The notes under the pieces: generated by a model
Told to the model about the DNA's origin: nothing
The model's input: the letters and a program-made list of their open reading frames with translations, nothing else
Database searches by the model: none
Shown: piece after piece, positions 13,392-27,299 of the stretch
Layout: each line of letters opens with the position of its first letter
Numbering within the stretch: the first letter of the stretch is position 1
Translations under genes and position numbers: made by a program
DNA from: Calliopsis andreniformis
Taxonomy: Eukaryota; Arthropoda; Insecta; Hymenoptera; Andrenidae
Direction: 5' to 3'
Length of the DNA stretch: 64,000 nucleotides
NCBI RefSeq assembly: GCF_051401765.1
Contig: NW_027480600.1
Span: 558,001-622,000 of the forward strand

Positions 13392-14433
13392 AGAATATCC
13401 TGAATTCTCAGTTTTCAATACCCAATCCTCATTCTTCTATGTTCAAGTCTCCATGCACAAACATCTATTCTCATCACTCAACCCTCAACACTCGGTCCTC
13501 AATCTTCAATCCTCAATCCTCAATCCTCAATCTTCAATCCCCAATACTCAATCTTCAATCCTCAATTGTCAGTTCTCAATCCTCAATCCTCAATCCTCAG
13601 TCACCAATACTCAATCCTCGATTCCCAATCCTCAATCCTCAATCCTCAACCCTCAATCCTCAAACCTCCATCCTCAGTCATGAATACTCCATCTTCAATA
13701 CTCAATCCACAATCCTCAATCCTCAATCCTCAATCCTTAACCCTCAATCTTCAATCCTCAACCCTCAATCCTCAAACCTCAATCCTCAGTCATGAATACT
13801 CCATCTTCAATACTCAATCCACAATCCTCAATCCTCAATCCTCAACCCTTAACCCTCAATCTTCAATCCTCAATACTCAATCTTCAATCCTCAATCCTCA
13901 ATCCTCAATCTTCAATCCCCAATACTCAATCTTCAATCCTCAATTGTCAGTTCTCAATCCTCAATCCTCAATCCTCAGTCACCAATACTCAATCCTCGAT
14001 TCCCAATCCTCAATCCACAATCCTCAATCCTCAATCCTCAACCCTCAATCCTCAAACCTCAATCCTCAGTCATGAATACTCCATCTTCAATACTCAATCC
14101 ACAATCCTCAATCCTCAATCCTCAATCCTTAACCCTCAATCTTCAGTCCTCAATCCCCAGTCCTCAACCTTCAATACTCAATGCTCAATCGTCAATCCTC
14201 AATCCTCTGTCCACAATCCTCAATCCTCAAACCTCAATCCTCAACCGTCAGTCCTCGTCATCAATCCTCAACCCTCAATCCTCAATCTTCAATCTTCAAT
14301 CATCAATACTCAATCTTCAATCCTCAATCCTCAATCCTCAATCCTCAATCCTCAATACTCAACACACAACCCTCAACCATCAATTCTCAATACTCAACCA
14401 TCAATCCTCAATTCTCAATACTCAATACTCAAT

Positions 14434-15440
14434 AGAATATCCTGAATTCTCATGGTTCAATACTCAATCCACAATATTCAATAATTAAATCTCAATCCTC
14501 AAACCTCAATACTCAACACTCAATCCTCAACACTCAGACCTCTCTCTTCAATCCTCCATCCTCAATCCTCAATCCTCAAGAGTCAATCCTCCATCCTCAA
14601 TCCTCAAACCTCAATTCTCAGTCCTCAAACCTCAATCCCGAATCCTCAACCCTGAATCCTCAATCTTCAGCCCTCAGTCCGCAACAATCAATTGTCAATC
14701 CTCAATCCTCAATAGAATATCCTCAATTCACAGTTTTCAATACACAATCACCATTCTTCAATCTTCAAATCTCAATCGACAAACATCAATTCTCTTCACT
14801 CAACCCTCAACACTCAGTCCTCAATCTTCAATCCTCAATCCTCTATCCTCAATCTTCAATCCTCAATACACAATATTCAATCCTCAATCCTCAATTCTCA
14901 GTCCACAATACACAATCCTCATTCGTCAATCCTCAATCCCCAATCCTCAATCTTCAATCCTCAATCCTCAATCCTCAATCCTCAATCCTCAATCTTCAAT
15001 CCACAATACTGAACCTTCAATCCTCAATCCTCAATCCTCAATCCTCAATCCTCGATCCTCAGTCCTCAATACTCAACACACAACCCCCAACCGTCAATCC
15101 TCAATACTCAACCATCAATACTCAATTCTCAATACTCAATAGAATATCCTGAATTCTCAAGTTTCAATACTCAATCCACAATATTCAATAACCAAATCTC
15201 AATCCTCAAACATCAATTCTCAACACTCAATCCTCAACACTCAGTCCTTTCTCTTCAATCTTCCATCATCAATCCTCTATCCTCAAGCGTCAATCCTCAA
15301 TCCTCAATCCTCAACCCTCAATCCTCAGTCCTCAAACCTCATTGCCGAATCCTCAATCCTGAATCCTCAATCTTCATCCCTCAGTCCGCAAAAATCAATT
15401 GTCAATCCTCAATCCTCAATAGAATATCCTCAATTCACAG
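14434..15440. repeat. Double 280-bp cassette (707-bp period)
   Basis: Landmark 1 at 14434 and 15141; landmark 2 at 14714 and 15421. Here and in copy 3 the second landmark 1 is followed by CAAGTTTC instead of CATGTTTC, a marker uniting copies 2 and 3. Confidence 0.9.
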
Positions 15441-16619
15441 TTTACAATACTCAATCCCCAACCTTCAATCTTCAAATCTCAATCCACAAACATCAATTCT
15501 CATCACTCAACCCTCAACACTCAGCCCTCAATCTTCAATCCTCAATACACAATCCTCGATCCTCAATCGTCAATCCTCAATCCCCAATACTCTATCATCA
15601 ATCCTCAATCCTCAATCCTCAATCCGCAATCCTCAATCATCAATCCTCAATCCTCAATCCTCAATCCTCATTCCTCAAACCGCAATTCTCAACCCTCAGT
15701 CCTCATCCTCCATCCTCAATCCTCAATTCTCAGTCCTCAATATTCAATCCTCAATCCTCAATCCTCAAACCTCAATCCTCAGTCATGAATACTCCATCTT
15801 CAATACTCAATCCACAATCCTCAATGATCGATCCTCAATCCTCAATCCTCAATCCTCAACACTCAGTCCTCATACTCAATTCTCAATTCTCAATCCTCAA
15901 TCCTCAATTCTCAATCTTCAATCCTCAATAATCAATCTCCAATCCTAGATCCTCAATCCCCAATCCTCAATCTTCAATACTCAATGCTCAATCGTCTATC
16001 CTCAATCCTCAGTCCACAATCCTCAATCCTCAAACCTCAATCCTCAACCGTCAGTCCTCGTCATCAATCCTCAAACCTCAATCCTCAATCCTCAATCTTC
16101 AATCATCAATACTCAATCTTCAATCCTCAACCCTCAATCCTCAATCCTCAATCCTCAATCCTCAATATTCAACACACAACCCTCAACCATCAATTCTCAA
16201 TACTCAACCATCAATCCTCAATTCTCAATACTCAATACTCAATAGAATATCCTGAATTCCCATGGTCCAATACTCAATCCACAATATTCAATAATCAAAT
16301 CTCAATCCTCAAACCTCAATTCTCATCACTCAACCCTGAACACTCAGACCTCAATCTTCAATCCTCAATCCTCTATCCTCAATCTTCAATCCTGAATACA
16401 CAATCTTCAATCCTCAATCCTCAATTCTCAGTCCTCTATACACAATCCTCAACCGTCAATCCTCAATCCCCAATCCTCAATCTTCAATCCTCAATCCTCA
16501 ATCCTCAATCCTCAATCCTCAATCTTCAATCCTGAATCTTCAATCCTCAATACTCAATCTTCAATCCTCAATCCTCAATCCTCAATCCTCAATCCTCAAT
16601 CCTCAATCCTCAATCCTCA

Positions 16620-16900
16620 TTCCACAAACCTCAATCCTCAACCCTCAGTCCTCATATTCAATTCTCAATTGTCAATCCTCAATCCTCAATTCTCAATCTT
16701 CAATCCTCAATAATCAATCTCCAATCCTAGATCCTCAATCCCCAATCCTCAATCTTCAATCCTCAGTACTCAATCTTCTATCTGCAATCCTCAATCCTCA
16801 ATCCTCAATCCTCAATCCGCAATCCGTAATCTTCAATCCTCCATACTCAATCTTCAATCCTCAATCCTCAATCCTAAAATCCTCAGTCCTCAATATTCGA
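16620..16900. repeat. 280-bp segment gained in copies 2 and 3 relative to copy 1
   Basis: The offset between copies 1 and 2 changes from 4175 (landmark 1 at 12069 and 16244) to 4455 (12510 and 16965), a gain of 40 heptamers. The extra material resembles 1.9-2.2 kb: CTCATATTCAATTC, ATCCTAGATCC, CCTAAAATCC and AATATTCGACAC in that order. Confidence 0.83.
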
Positions 16901-17462
16901 CACACAACCCTCAACCGTCAATCCTCAATACTCAACCATCAATACTCAATTCTCAATACTCAATAGAATATCCTGAATTCTCATGTTTCAGTACTCAATC
17001 CACAATATTCAATAATCAAATCTCAATCCTCAAACATCAATTCTCAACACTCAATCCTCAACATTCAGTACTCACTCTTCGATCTTCCATCATCAATCCT
17101 CTATCCTCAAGCGTCAATCCTGAATACACAATCTTCAATCCTCAATCCTCAATTCTCAGTCCTCTATACTCAATCCTCAACCGTCAATCCTCAATCCCCA
17201 ATCCTCAATCTTCAATCCTCAATCCTCAATCCTCAATCCTCAATCTTCAATCCTCAATCTTCAATCCTCAATACTCAATCTTCAATCCTCAATCCTCAAT
17301 CCTCAATCCTCAATCCTCAATCCTCAATCATCAATCCTCAATACCCAACCTTCAATACTCAGTCCTCCGTCCTAAAATCCTCAATCCTCAATATTCAACA
17401 CACAACCCTCAAACATCAATCCTCAATACTCAAGCATCAATCCTCAATTCTCAACACTCAAT

Positions 17463-17846
17463 AGAATATCCTGAATTCTCATTTTTCAATACTCAATCCT
17501 CACTCTTCAATCTTCAAGTCTCCATCCATAAACACCTATTCTCATGACTCAGCCCTCAACACTCGGTCCTCAATCTTCAATCCTCAAACCTCAATCCTTA
17601 ATCTTCAATCCTCAATACTCAACCTTCAATCCTCAAACCTCAAACCTCAATCCTCAACCGTCAGTCCTCGTCCTCAATCCTCAACCCTCAATCCTCAATC
17701 CTCAATCATCAATCATCAACACTCAATCTTCAATCCTCAATCCTCAGTCCTCAATCCTCAATCCTCAATCCTCAATATCCAAAACACAACCCTCAACCAC
17801 CAATCCTCAATACTCAAATATCAATCCTCAATTCTCAATACTCAAT
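17463..17846. repeat. 384-bp cassette in higher-order copy 3
   Basis: Landmark 1 at 17463 and 17847, equivalent to 13008 and 13392. Confidence 0.87.
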
Positions 17847-18902
17847 AGAATATCCTGAATTCTCAGTTTTCAATACCCAATCCTCATTCTTCTATGTTCA
17901 AGTCTCCATGCACAAACATCTATTCTCATCACTCAACCCTCAACACTCGGTCCTCAATCTTCAATCCTCAATCCTCAATCCTCAATCTTCAATCCCCAAT
18001 ACTCAATCTTCAATCCTCAATTGTCAGTTCTCAATCCTCAATCCTCAATCCTCAGTCACCAATACTCAATCCTCGATTCCCAATCCTCAATCCACAATCC
18101 TCAATCCTCAATCCTCAACCCTCAATCCTCAAACCTCCATCCTCAGTCATGAATACTCCATCTTCAATACTCAATCCACAATCCTCAATCCTCAATCCTC
18201 AATCCTTAACCCTCAATCTTCAATCCTCAACCCTCAATCCTCAAACCTCAATCCTCAGTCATGAATACTCCATCTTCAATACTCAATCCACAATCCTCAA
18301 TCCTCAATCCTCAACCCTTAACCCTCAATCTTCAATCCTCAATACTCAATCTTCAATCCTCAATCCTCAATCCTCAATCTTCAATCCCCAATACTCAATC
18401 TTCAATCCTCAATTGTCAGTTCTCAATCCTCAATCCTCAATCCTCAGTCACCAATACTCAATCCTCGATTCCCAATCCTCAATCCACAATCCTCAATCCT
18501 CAATCCTCAACCCTCAATCCTCAAACCTCAATCCTCAGTCATGAATACTCCATCTTCAATACTCAATCCACAATCCTCAATCCTCAATCCTCAATCCTTA
18601 ACCCTCAATCTTCAGTCCTCAATCCCCAGTCCTCAACCTTCAATACTCAATGCTCAATCGTCAATCCTCAATCCTCTGTCCACAATCCTCAATCCTCAAA
18701 CCTCAATCCTCAACCGTCAGTCCTCGTCATCAATCCTCAACCCTCAATCCTCAATCTTCAATCTTCAATCATCAATACTCAATCTTCAATCCTCAATCCT
18801 CAATCCTCAATCCTCAATCCTCAATACTCAACACACAACCCTCAACCATCAATTCTCAATACTCAACCATCAATCCTCAATTCTCAATACTCAATACTCA
18901 AT

Positions 18903-19909
18903 AGAATATCCTGAATTCTCATGGTTCAATACTCAATCCACAATATTCAATAATTAAATCTCAATCCTCAAACCTCAATACTCAACACTCAATCCTCAAC
19001 ACTCAGACCTCTCTCTTCAATCCTCCATCCTCAATCCTCAATCCTCAAGAGTCAATCCTCCATCCTCAATCCTCAAACCTCAATTCTCAGTCCTCAAACC
19101 TCAATCCCGAATCCTCAACCCTGAATCCTCAATCTTCAGCCCTCAGTCCGCAACAATCAATTGTCAATCCTCAATCCTCAATAGAATATCCTCAATTCAC
19201 AGTTTTCAATACACAATCACCATTCTTCAATCTTCAAATCTCAATCGACAAACATCAATTCTCTTCACTCAACCCTCAACACTCAGTCCTCAATCTTCAA
19301 TCCTCAATCCTCTATCCTCAATCTTCAATCCTCAATACACAATATTCAATCCTCAATCCTCAATTCTCAGTCCACAATACACAATCCTCATTCGTCAATC
19401 CTCAATCCCCAATCCTCAATCTTCAATCCTCAATCCTCAATCCTCAATCCTCAATCCTCAATCTTCAATCCACAATACTGAACCTTCAATCCTCAATCCT
19501 CAATCCTCAATCCTCAATCCTCGATCCTCAGTCCTCAATACTCAACACACAACCCCCAACCGTCAATCCTCAATACTCAACCATCAATACTCAATTCTCA
19601 ATACTCAATAGAATATCCTGAATTCTCAAGTTTCAATACTCAATCCACAATATTCAATAACCAAATCTCAATCCTCAAACATCAATTCTCAACACTCAAT
19701 CCTCAACACTCAGTCCTTTCTCTTCAATCTTCCATCATCAATCCTCTATCCTCAAGCGTCAATCCTCAATCCTCAATCCTCAACCCTCAATCCTCAGTCC
19801 TCAAACCTCATTGCCGAATCCTCAATCCTGAATCCTCAATCTTCATCCCTCAGTCCGCAAAAATCAATTGTCAATCCTCAATCCTCAATAGAATATCCTC
19901 AATTCACAG
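18903..19909. repeat. Double 280-bp cassette (707-bp period)
   Basis: Landmark 1 at 18903 and 19610; landmark 2 at 19183 and 19890. Equivalent to 14434-15440 at offset 4469. Confidence 0.9.
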
Positions 19910-21085
19910 TTTACAATACTCAATCCCCAACCTTCAATCTTCAAATCTCAATCCACAAACATCAATTCTCATCACTCAACCCTCAACACTCAGCCCTCAA
20001 TCTTCAATCCTCAATACACAATCCTCGATCCTCAATCGTCAATCCTCAATCCCCAATACTCTATCATCAATCCTCAATCCTCAATCCTCAATCCGCAATC
20101 CTCAATCATCAATCCTCAATCCTCAATCCTCAATCCTCATTCCTCAAACCGCAATTCTCAACCCTCAGTCCTCATCCTCCATCCTCAATCCTCAATACTC
20201 AGTCCTCAATATTCAATCCTCAATCCTCAATCCTCAAACCTCAATCCTCAGTCATGAATACTCCATCTTCAATACTCAATCCACAATCCTCAATGATCGA
20301 TCCTCAATCCTCAATCCTCAATCCTCAACACTCAGTCCTCATACTCAATTCTCAATTCTCAATCCTCAATCCTCAATTCTCAATCTTCAATCCTCAATAA
20401 TCAATCTCCAATCCTAGATCCTCAATCCCCAATCCTCAATCTTCAATACTCAATGCTCAATCGTCTATCCTCAATCCTCAGTCCACAATCCTCAATCCTC
20501 AAACCTCAATCCTCAACCGTCAGTCCTCGTCATCAATCCTCAAACCTCAATCCTCAATCCTCAATCTTCAATCATCAATACTCAATCTTCAATCCTCAAC
20601 CCTCAATCCTCAATCCTCAATCCTCAATCCTCAATATTCAACACACAACCCTCAACCATCAATTCTCAATACTCAACCATCAATCCTCAATTCTCAATAC
20701 TCAATACTCAATAGAATATCCTGAATTCCCATGGTCCAATACTCAATCCACAATATTCAATAATCAAATCTCAATCCTCAAACCTCAATTCTCATCACTC
20801 AACCCTGAACACTCAGACCTCAATGTTCAATCCTCAATCCTCTATCCTCAATCTTCAATCCTGAATACACAATCTTCAATCCTCAATCCTCAATTCTCAG
20901 TCCTCTATACTCAATCCTCAACCGTCAATCCTCAATCCCCAATCCTCAATCTTCAATCCTCAATCCTCAATCCTCAATCCTCAATCCTCAATCTTCAATC
21001 CTGAATCTTCAATCCTCAATACTCAATCTTCAATCCTCAATCCTCAATCCTCAATCCTCAATCCTCAATCCTCAATCCTCAATCC

Positions 21086-21581
21086 TCATTCCACAAACCT
21101 CAATCCTCAACCCTCAGTCCTCATATTCAATTCTCAATTGTCAATCCTCAATCCTCAATTCTCAATCTTCAATCCTCAATAATCAATCTCCAATCCTAGA
21201 TCCTCAATCCCCAATCCTCAATCTTCAATCCTCAGTACTCAATCTTCTATCTGCAATCCTCAATCCTCAATCCTCAATCCTCAATCCGCAATCCGTAATC
21301 TTCAATCCTCCATACTCAATCTTCAATCCTCAATCCTCAATCCTAAAATCCTCAGTCCTCAATATTCGACACACAACCCTCAACCACCAATCCTCAATAC
21401 TCAACCATCAATGCTCAATTCTCGATACCCAATAGAATATCCTGAATTCTCAGTTTTCAATACCCAACCCTCATTCTTCAATGTTCAAGTCTCCATCCAC
21501 AAACATCTATCCTCATCACTCAACCCTCAACACTCAGTCCTCAATCTTCAATCCTCAATCCTCAATCCTCAATCTTCAATC
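21086..21581. repeat. Dispersed 0.5 kb block matching 1900-2395
   Basis: Offset 19,186. It straddles the point near 21,384 where the third 4.46 kb copy ends, so the right half here (AATGCTCAATTCTCGATAC) is shared with 2.2 kb and not with the tandem copies. Confidence 0.8.
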
Positions 21582-22689
21582 CCCAATACTCAATCTTCAA
21601 TCCTCAATTGTCAGTTCTCAATCCTCAATCCTCAATCCTCAGTCACCAATACTCAATCCTCGATTCCCAATCCTCAATCCACAATCCTCAATCCTCAATA
21701 CTCAACCCTCAATCCTCAAACCTCAATCCTTAGTCATGAATACTCCATCCTCAATACTCAATCCACAATCCTCAATCCTCAATCCTCAATCCTTAACTCT
21801 CAATCTTCATTCCTCAATCCCCAGTCCTCAACCTTCAATACTCAATGCTCAATCGTCGATCCTCAATCTTCTGTCCACAATCCTCAATCCTCAAACCTCA
21901 ATCCTCAACCGTCAGTCCTCGTCATCAATCCTCAACCCTCAATCCTCAATCTTCAATCTTCAATCATCAATACTCAATCTCCAATCCTCAATCCTCAATC
22001 CTCAATCCTCAATCCTCAATACTCAACACACAACCCTCAACCATCAATTCTCAATACTCAACCGTCAATCCTCAATTCTCAATACTCAATACTCAATAGA
22101 ATATCCTGAATTCTCATGGTTCAATACTCAATCCACAATATTCAATAATTAAATCTCAATCCTCAAACCTCAATACTCAACACTCAATCCTCAACACTCA
22201 GTCCTCTCTCTTCAATCCTCCATCCTCAATCCTCAATCCTCAAGAGTCAATCCTCAATCCTCAATAGTCAATCTTCAATCCTCAATCCTCAGTCCACAAT
22301 CTTCAATCCTCAAAGCTCAATCCTCAATCCTCAATCCTCAGCCCTCAATCCTTAAATCCTCAATCCTCAAACCTCAATCCTCAACCGTCAGTCCTCGTCC
22401 TCAAACCTCAACTCCCAATCCTCAATCCTCAATCTTCAATCATCAATACTCTATCTTCAATCCCCAATCCTCAACCCTCAATCCTCAGTCCTCAAACCTC
22501 AATCCGGAATCCTCAATCCTGAATACTCAATCTTCAGCCGTCAGTCCTCAACAATCAATTGACAAACCTCAATCCTCAATATTCAATCCTCAATCCTCAA
22601 TCCGCAATCCTCAATCCTCAATCTTCAATCCTCAATACTCAATCTTCAATCCTCAATCTTCAATCCTCAATCCTCAATCCTCAATCCTC

Positions 22690-23090
22690 TATCATGAATC
22701 TTCAATCCTCAGACCTCAAACAGCAATACTCGACCGTCAGGCCTCGTCCTCAATCCACAACCATCAATACTCAATCCTCAATCTTCAATCATCAATTCTC
22801 AATCTTCAATCCTCAATCCTCAATCCTCAATCCTCAATCCGCAATCCTCAATGCTCAATCTTCAATCCTCAATACTCAATCTTCAATCCTCAATCTTCAA
22901 TCCTCAATCCTCAATCCTCAATCCTCAATCATCAATCTTCAATCCTCAGACCTCAAACAGCAATACTCGACCGTCAGGCCTCGTCCTCAATCCACAACCA
23001 TCAATACTCAATCCTCAATCTTCAATCATCAATACTCAATCTTCAATCCTCAATCCTCAATCCTCGGTCCTCAATCCTCAATCGTCAATG
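22690..23090. repeat. 237-bp local tandem pair
   Basis: The segment with AACAGCAATACTCGACCGTC occurs twice, with CGACCGTC at 22731 and 22968. The period of 33 heptamers plus 6 reflects one hexamer, TCGTCC, per unit. The pair is preserved at 39132/39369, 44546/44783 and 55472/55709, so it predates those block duplications. Confidence 0.87.
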
Positions 23091-25219
23091 TCAAATCCTG
23101 AATACTCAATCTTCAATCCTCAATCCTCAATCCTCAATTCTCAATCCTCAATCCTCAGTCCTCTGTCCTCAAACCTCAATCCTCAACCCCCAGCCCTCAT
23201 CCTCAATCCTCAATCATCAATCCTCAAACCTCAATCTTCAATCCTCAATACTCAATCTTCAATCCTCAATCCTCAGTCCACAATCATCAATCCTCAAAGC
23301 TCAATCCTCAATCCTCAATCCTCAGCCCTCAATCCTCAATCCTCAATCCTCAAACCTCAATCCTCAACCGTCAGTCCTCGTCCTCAAACCTCAACTCCCA
23401 ATCCTCAATCCTCAATCTTCAATCATCAATACTCTATCTTCAATCGTCAATCCTCAATCCTCAACCCTCAATCCTCAATCCTCAATCCTCAATCCTCAAT
23501 CCTCAATCTTCAATCCTCAGTCCTCAATAATCAATCCTCAATGCTCAATCCTCAATCCACAATCCTCAACCCTCAATCATCATTCTTCAATCCTCAACAC
23601 CCAATCCTGAATCTTCAATCCTCAATCCTCAATCCTCAATTCTCAATCCTCAATCCTCAATCCTCAGACCTCAATCAGCAATACTCAACCCTCAGTCCTC
23701 GTCATCATTCCACAACGATCAATACTCAATCCTCAATCTTCAATCATCAATATTCAATCTTCAGTGCTCAATCCTCAATCCTCAATCCTCAATTCTCAAC
23801 ACTCAATGTTCAATCCGCAGTACCCAGTCCTCAATCTTCAATCCTCAATCCTCAATCCTCAATCCTCAATCCTCAATTTTCAAGCCTCAATACTCAATCT
23901 TCAATCCTCAATCCTCAATCGTCAATCCTCAATCCTCAATCCTCAATCCTCAATCTTCAATCCTCAATCCTCAATGCTCAATCCTCAATCCTCAATCCTC
24001 AATCTTCAATCCTCAATACTCAATCTTCAATCCTCAATCCTCAATCCTCGATCCTCAATCCTCAATCCTCAATCTTCAATCCTCAATGCTCAATCTTCAA
24101 TCCTCAATCCTCAATCCTCGGTCCTCAATCCTCAATCCTCGATCCTCAATTCTAAACCCTCAATCCTCAGTCCTCAGACCTCAAACCTCAATCCTCAAAC
24201 CTCAGCCCTCACCCTCAATCCTCAATCCTCAATCCTCAATCCTCAATCTTCAATCCTCAATACTCAATCTCCCATCCACAATCCTCACTCCTCAAACCTT
24301 AATCCTGAATCCTCAATCCCGAATCCTCAATCTTCAGCCCTCAGTCCTCAACAGTCAGTTGTCAATCCTCAATCCTCAATGGAATATCATCAATTCACAG
24401 TTTTCAATACTCAATACTCAATCTGAAATCTTCAAATCTCTATCCACAAACATCAATTCTCATCACTCAACACTCAAAACTCCGTCCCGAATCCTCAATC
24501 TTCAATCCTCAATCCTCAATCCTCAGTCTTCAATACTCAATGCCCAGCCCTCAATCTTCAATCCTCAATCCTCAATCCTCAATCCTCAATGCTCAATCCT
24601 CAATCCTCAATCCTCAACCCTCAATCCTCAATCCTCAATACTCAATCTGCAATCCTCAATCCACAATCCTCAATCCTCAATCCTCATTCTTCAATACTCA
24701 ATGCCCAGCCCTCAATCTTCAATCCTCAATCCTCAATCCTCAATTCTCAATCCTCAATCCTCAATCATCAATCCTCAATACTCAATCCTCAATACTCAAT
24801 CCTCAATACTCAATCTTCAATCCTCAATCCTCAATTCTCAATCCTCAATACTGAATCCTCAAACCTCAATCCTCAATCCTCAAACCTCAATCCTCATTCT
24901 TCAATCCTCAATACCCAATCCTCAATCTTCAATCCTCAATCCTCAATCCTCAATTCTCTATCCTCAATCCTCAATCGTCGGACCTCAAACATCAATCCTC
25001 ATACCTCAGTCCTCAACCGTCAGTCCCCGTCCTCAATCCTCAAACATGAATCCTCAATCCTCAATCCTCAATCTTCAATCATCAATACTCAATCTTCAAT
25101 CCTCAATCCTCAATCCTCAATCCTCAATCCTCAATACTCAATATTCAACACACAACCCTCAACCATCAATCCTCAATACTCAACCATCAATCCCCAATTC
25201 TCAAAACTCAATACTCAAT

Positions 25220-26226
25220 AGAATATCCTGAATTCTCATGGTTCAATACTCAATCCACAATATTCAATAATCAAATATCAATCCTCAAACCTCAATTCTC
25301 AACACTCAACCCTCAACACTCAGTCCTCTCTCTTCAATCCTCCATCCTCAATCCTCAATCCTCAAGAGTCAATCCTCCATCCTCGATCCTCAAACCTCAA
25401 TTCTCAGTCCTCAAACCTCAATCCCGAATTCTCAACCCTGAATCCTCAATCTTCAGACCTCAGTCCTCAACAATCAATTGTCAATCCTCAATCCTCAGTA
25501 GAATATCCTCAATTCACAGTTTTCAATTCTCAATCACCATTCTTCAATCTTCAAATCTCAATCCACAAACATCAATTCTCATCACTCAACCCTCAACACT
25601 CAGTCCTCAATCTTCAATCCTCAATCCTCAATCCTCAATCTTCAATCCTCAATACACAATCTTCAATCCTCAATCCTCAATTCTCAGTCCTCAATACTCA
25701 ATCCTCAATCGTCAATCCTCAATCCCCAATCCTCAATCTTCAATCCTCAATCCTCAATCCTCAATCCTCAATCCTCAATCTTCAATCCTCAATACTCAAT
25801 CTTCAATCCTCAATCCTCAATCCTCAATCCTCAATCCTCAATCCTCAGTCCTCAATACTCAACACACAACCCTCAACCGTCAATCCTCAATACTCAACCA
25901 TCAATACTCAATTCTCAATACTCAATAGAATATCCTGAATTCTCATGTTTCAATACTCAATCCACAATATTCAATAATCAAATCTCAATCCTCAAACATC
26001 AATTCTCAACACTCAATCCTCAACACTCAGTCCTTTCTCTTCAATCTTCCATCATCAATCCTCTATCCTCAAGCGTCAATCCTCAATCCTCAATCCTCAA
26101 CCATCAATCCTCAGTCCTCAAACCTCATTGCCGAATCCTCAATCCTGAATCCTCAATCTTCATACCTCAGTCCGCAACAATCAATTGTCAATCCTCAATC
26201 CTCAATAGAATATCCTCAATTCACAG
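25220..26226. repeat. Double 280-bp cassette (707-bp period)
   Basis: Landmark 1 at 25220 and 25927; landmark 2 at 25500 (with GTAGAATATCC) and 26207. Another landmark 1 follows at 26474, 267 bp after landmark 2, as in higher-order copy 1 (10979 to 11246). Confidence 0.9.
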
Positions 26227-27299
26227 TTTTCAATACTCAATCCCCAACCTTCAATCTTCAAATCTCAATCCACAAACATCAATTCTCATCACTCAACCCT
26301 CAACACTCAGCCCTCAATCTTCAATCCTCAATCCTCAATACTCAATCCTCAGTCCTCAATCTTCAATACTCAATCCTCAATCCTAAAATCCTCAATCCTC
26401 AATATTCAACACACAACCATCAAACATCAATCCTCAATACTCAACCATCAATCCTCAATTCTCAATACTCAATAGAATATCCTGAATTCTCAGTTTTCAA
26501 TACTCAATCCTCACTCTTCAATCTTCAAGTCTCCATCCACAAACACCTATTCTCATCTCTCAGCCCTCAACACTCAGTCCTCAATCTTCAATCCTCAATA
26601 CACAATCATCAATCCTCAATCCTCAATTCTCAGTCCTCAATACTCAATCCTCAATCCTCAATCCTCAATCCTCAATCCTCATTCTTCAATCCTCAAAACC
26701 TAATCCTCAATCTTTAATTCTCAACCTTCAATCCACAATTCTCAATCCTCAATCCTCAATCCTCAGACCTCAAACATCAATACTCAACCCTCAGTCCTCG
26801 TCCTCAATCCACAACACTCAATTCTCGATCCTCAATACTCAACCATCAATATTCAATTTTCAATACTCAATCGTCAATCCTCAATACTCATTCCCCAATC
26901 CTCAATGTTCAATCCTCAATACCCAATCCTCAATCTTCTATCCTCAATCCTCAATCCTCAATCCTCAATCCTCAATCCTCAATCCTCAGTCCTCAAACCT
27001 CAATCCTTATTCCTCAATACTGAATCCTCAATCTTCAGCCCTCAGTACTCAACAATCACTTGTCAATCCTCAATCCTCAGTAGAATATCCTCAATTCACA
27101 GGTTTCAATACTCAATACACAACCTGCAATCTTAAAATCTCTATCTACAAACATCAATTCTCATCACTCAACACTCAACACTCAGACCCCAATCCTCAAA
27201 CTTCAATCCTCAATCCTCAATCCTCAATCCTCAATCCTCAATCCTCAATCTTCAATCCTCAATACTCAATCTTCAATCCTCGGTCCTCAATCCTCAATC

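Larger units (their letters stand above)
12664..17118. repeat. 4.46 kb higher-order repeat, copy 2
   Basis: Second tandem copy, 4455 bp from copy 3. It lacks 14 bp (two heptamers) near 13,632 that copies 1 and 3 keep. It carries the 280-bp segment at about 16,620-16,900, with CTCATATTCAATTC, ATCCTAGATCC and AATATTCGACACAC, that copy 1 lacks. Apart from that 14 bp, only a few single-base differences from copy 3 were seen over more than 4 kb. Confidence 0.92.
17119..21384. repeat. 4.46 kb higher-order repeat, copy 3 (incomplete at right)
   Basis: Third tandem copy. It follows copy 2 almost base for base (offset 4455, then 4469 after the 14-bp difference) until about 21,384. There CAACCGTCAATCC of copy 2 is replaced by CAACCACCAATCC and the sequence switches to the block also found at 2.2 kb. 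Confidence 0.92.
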
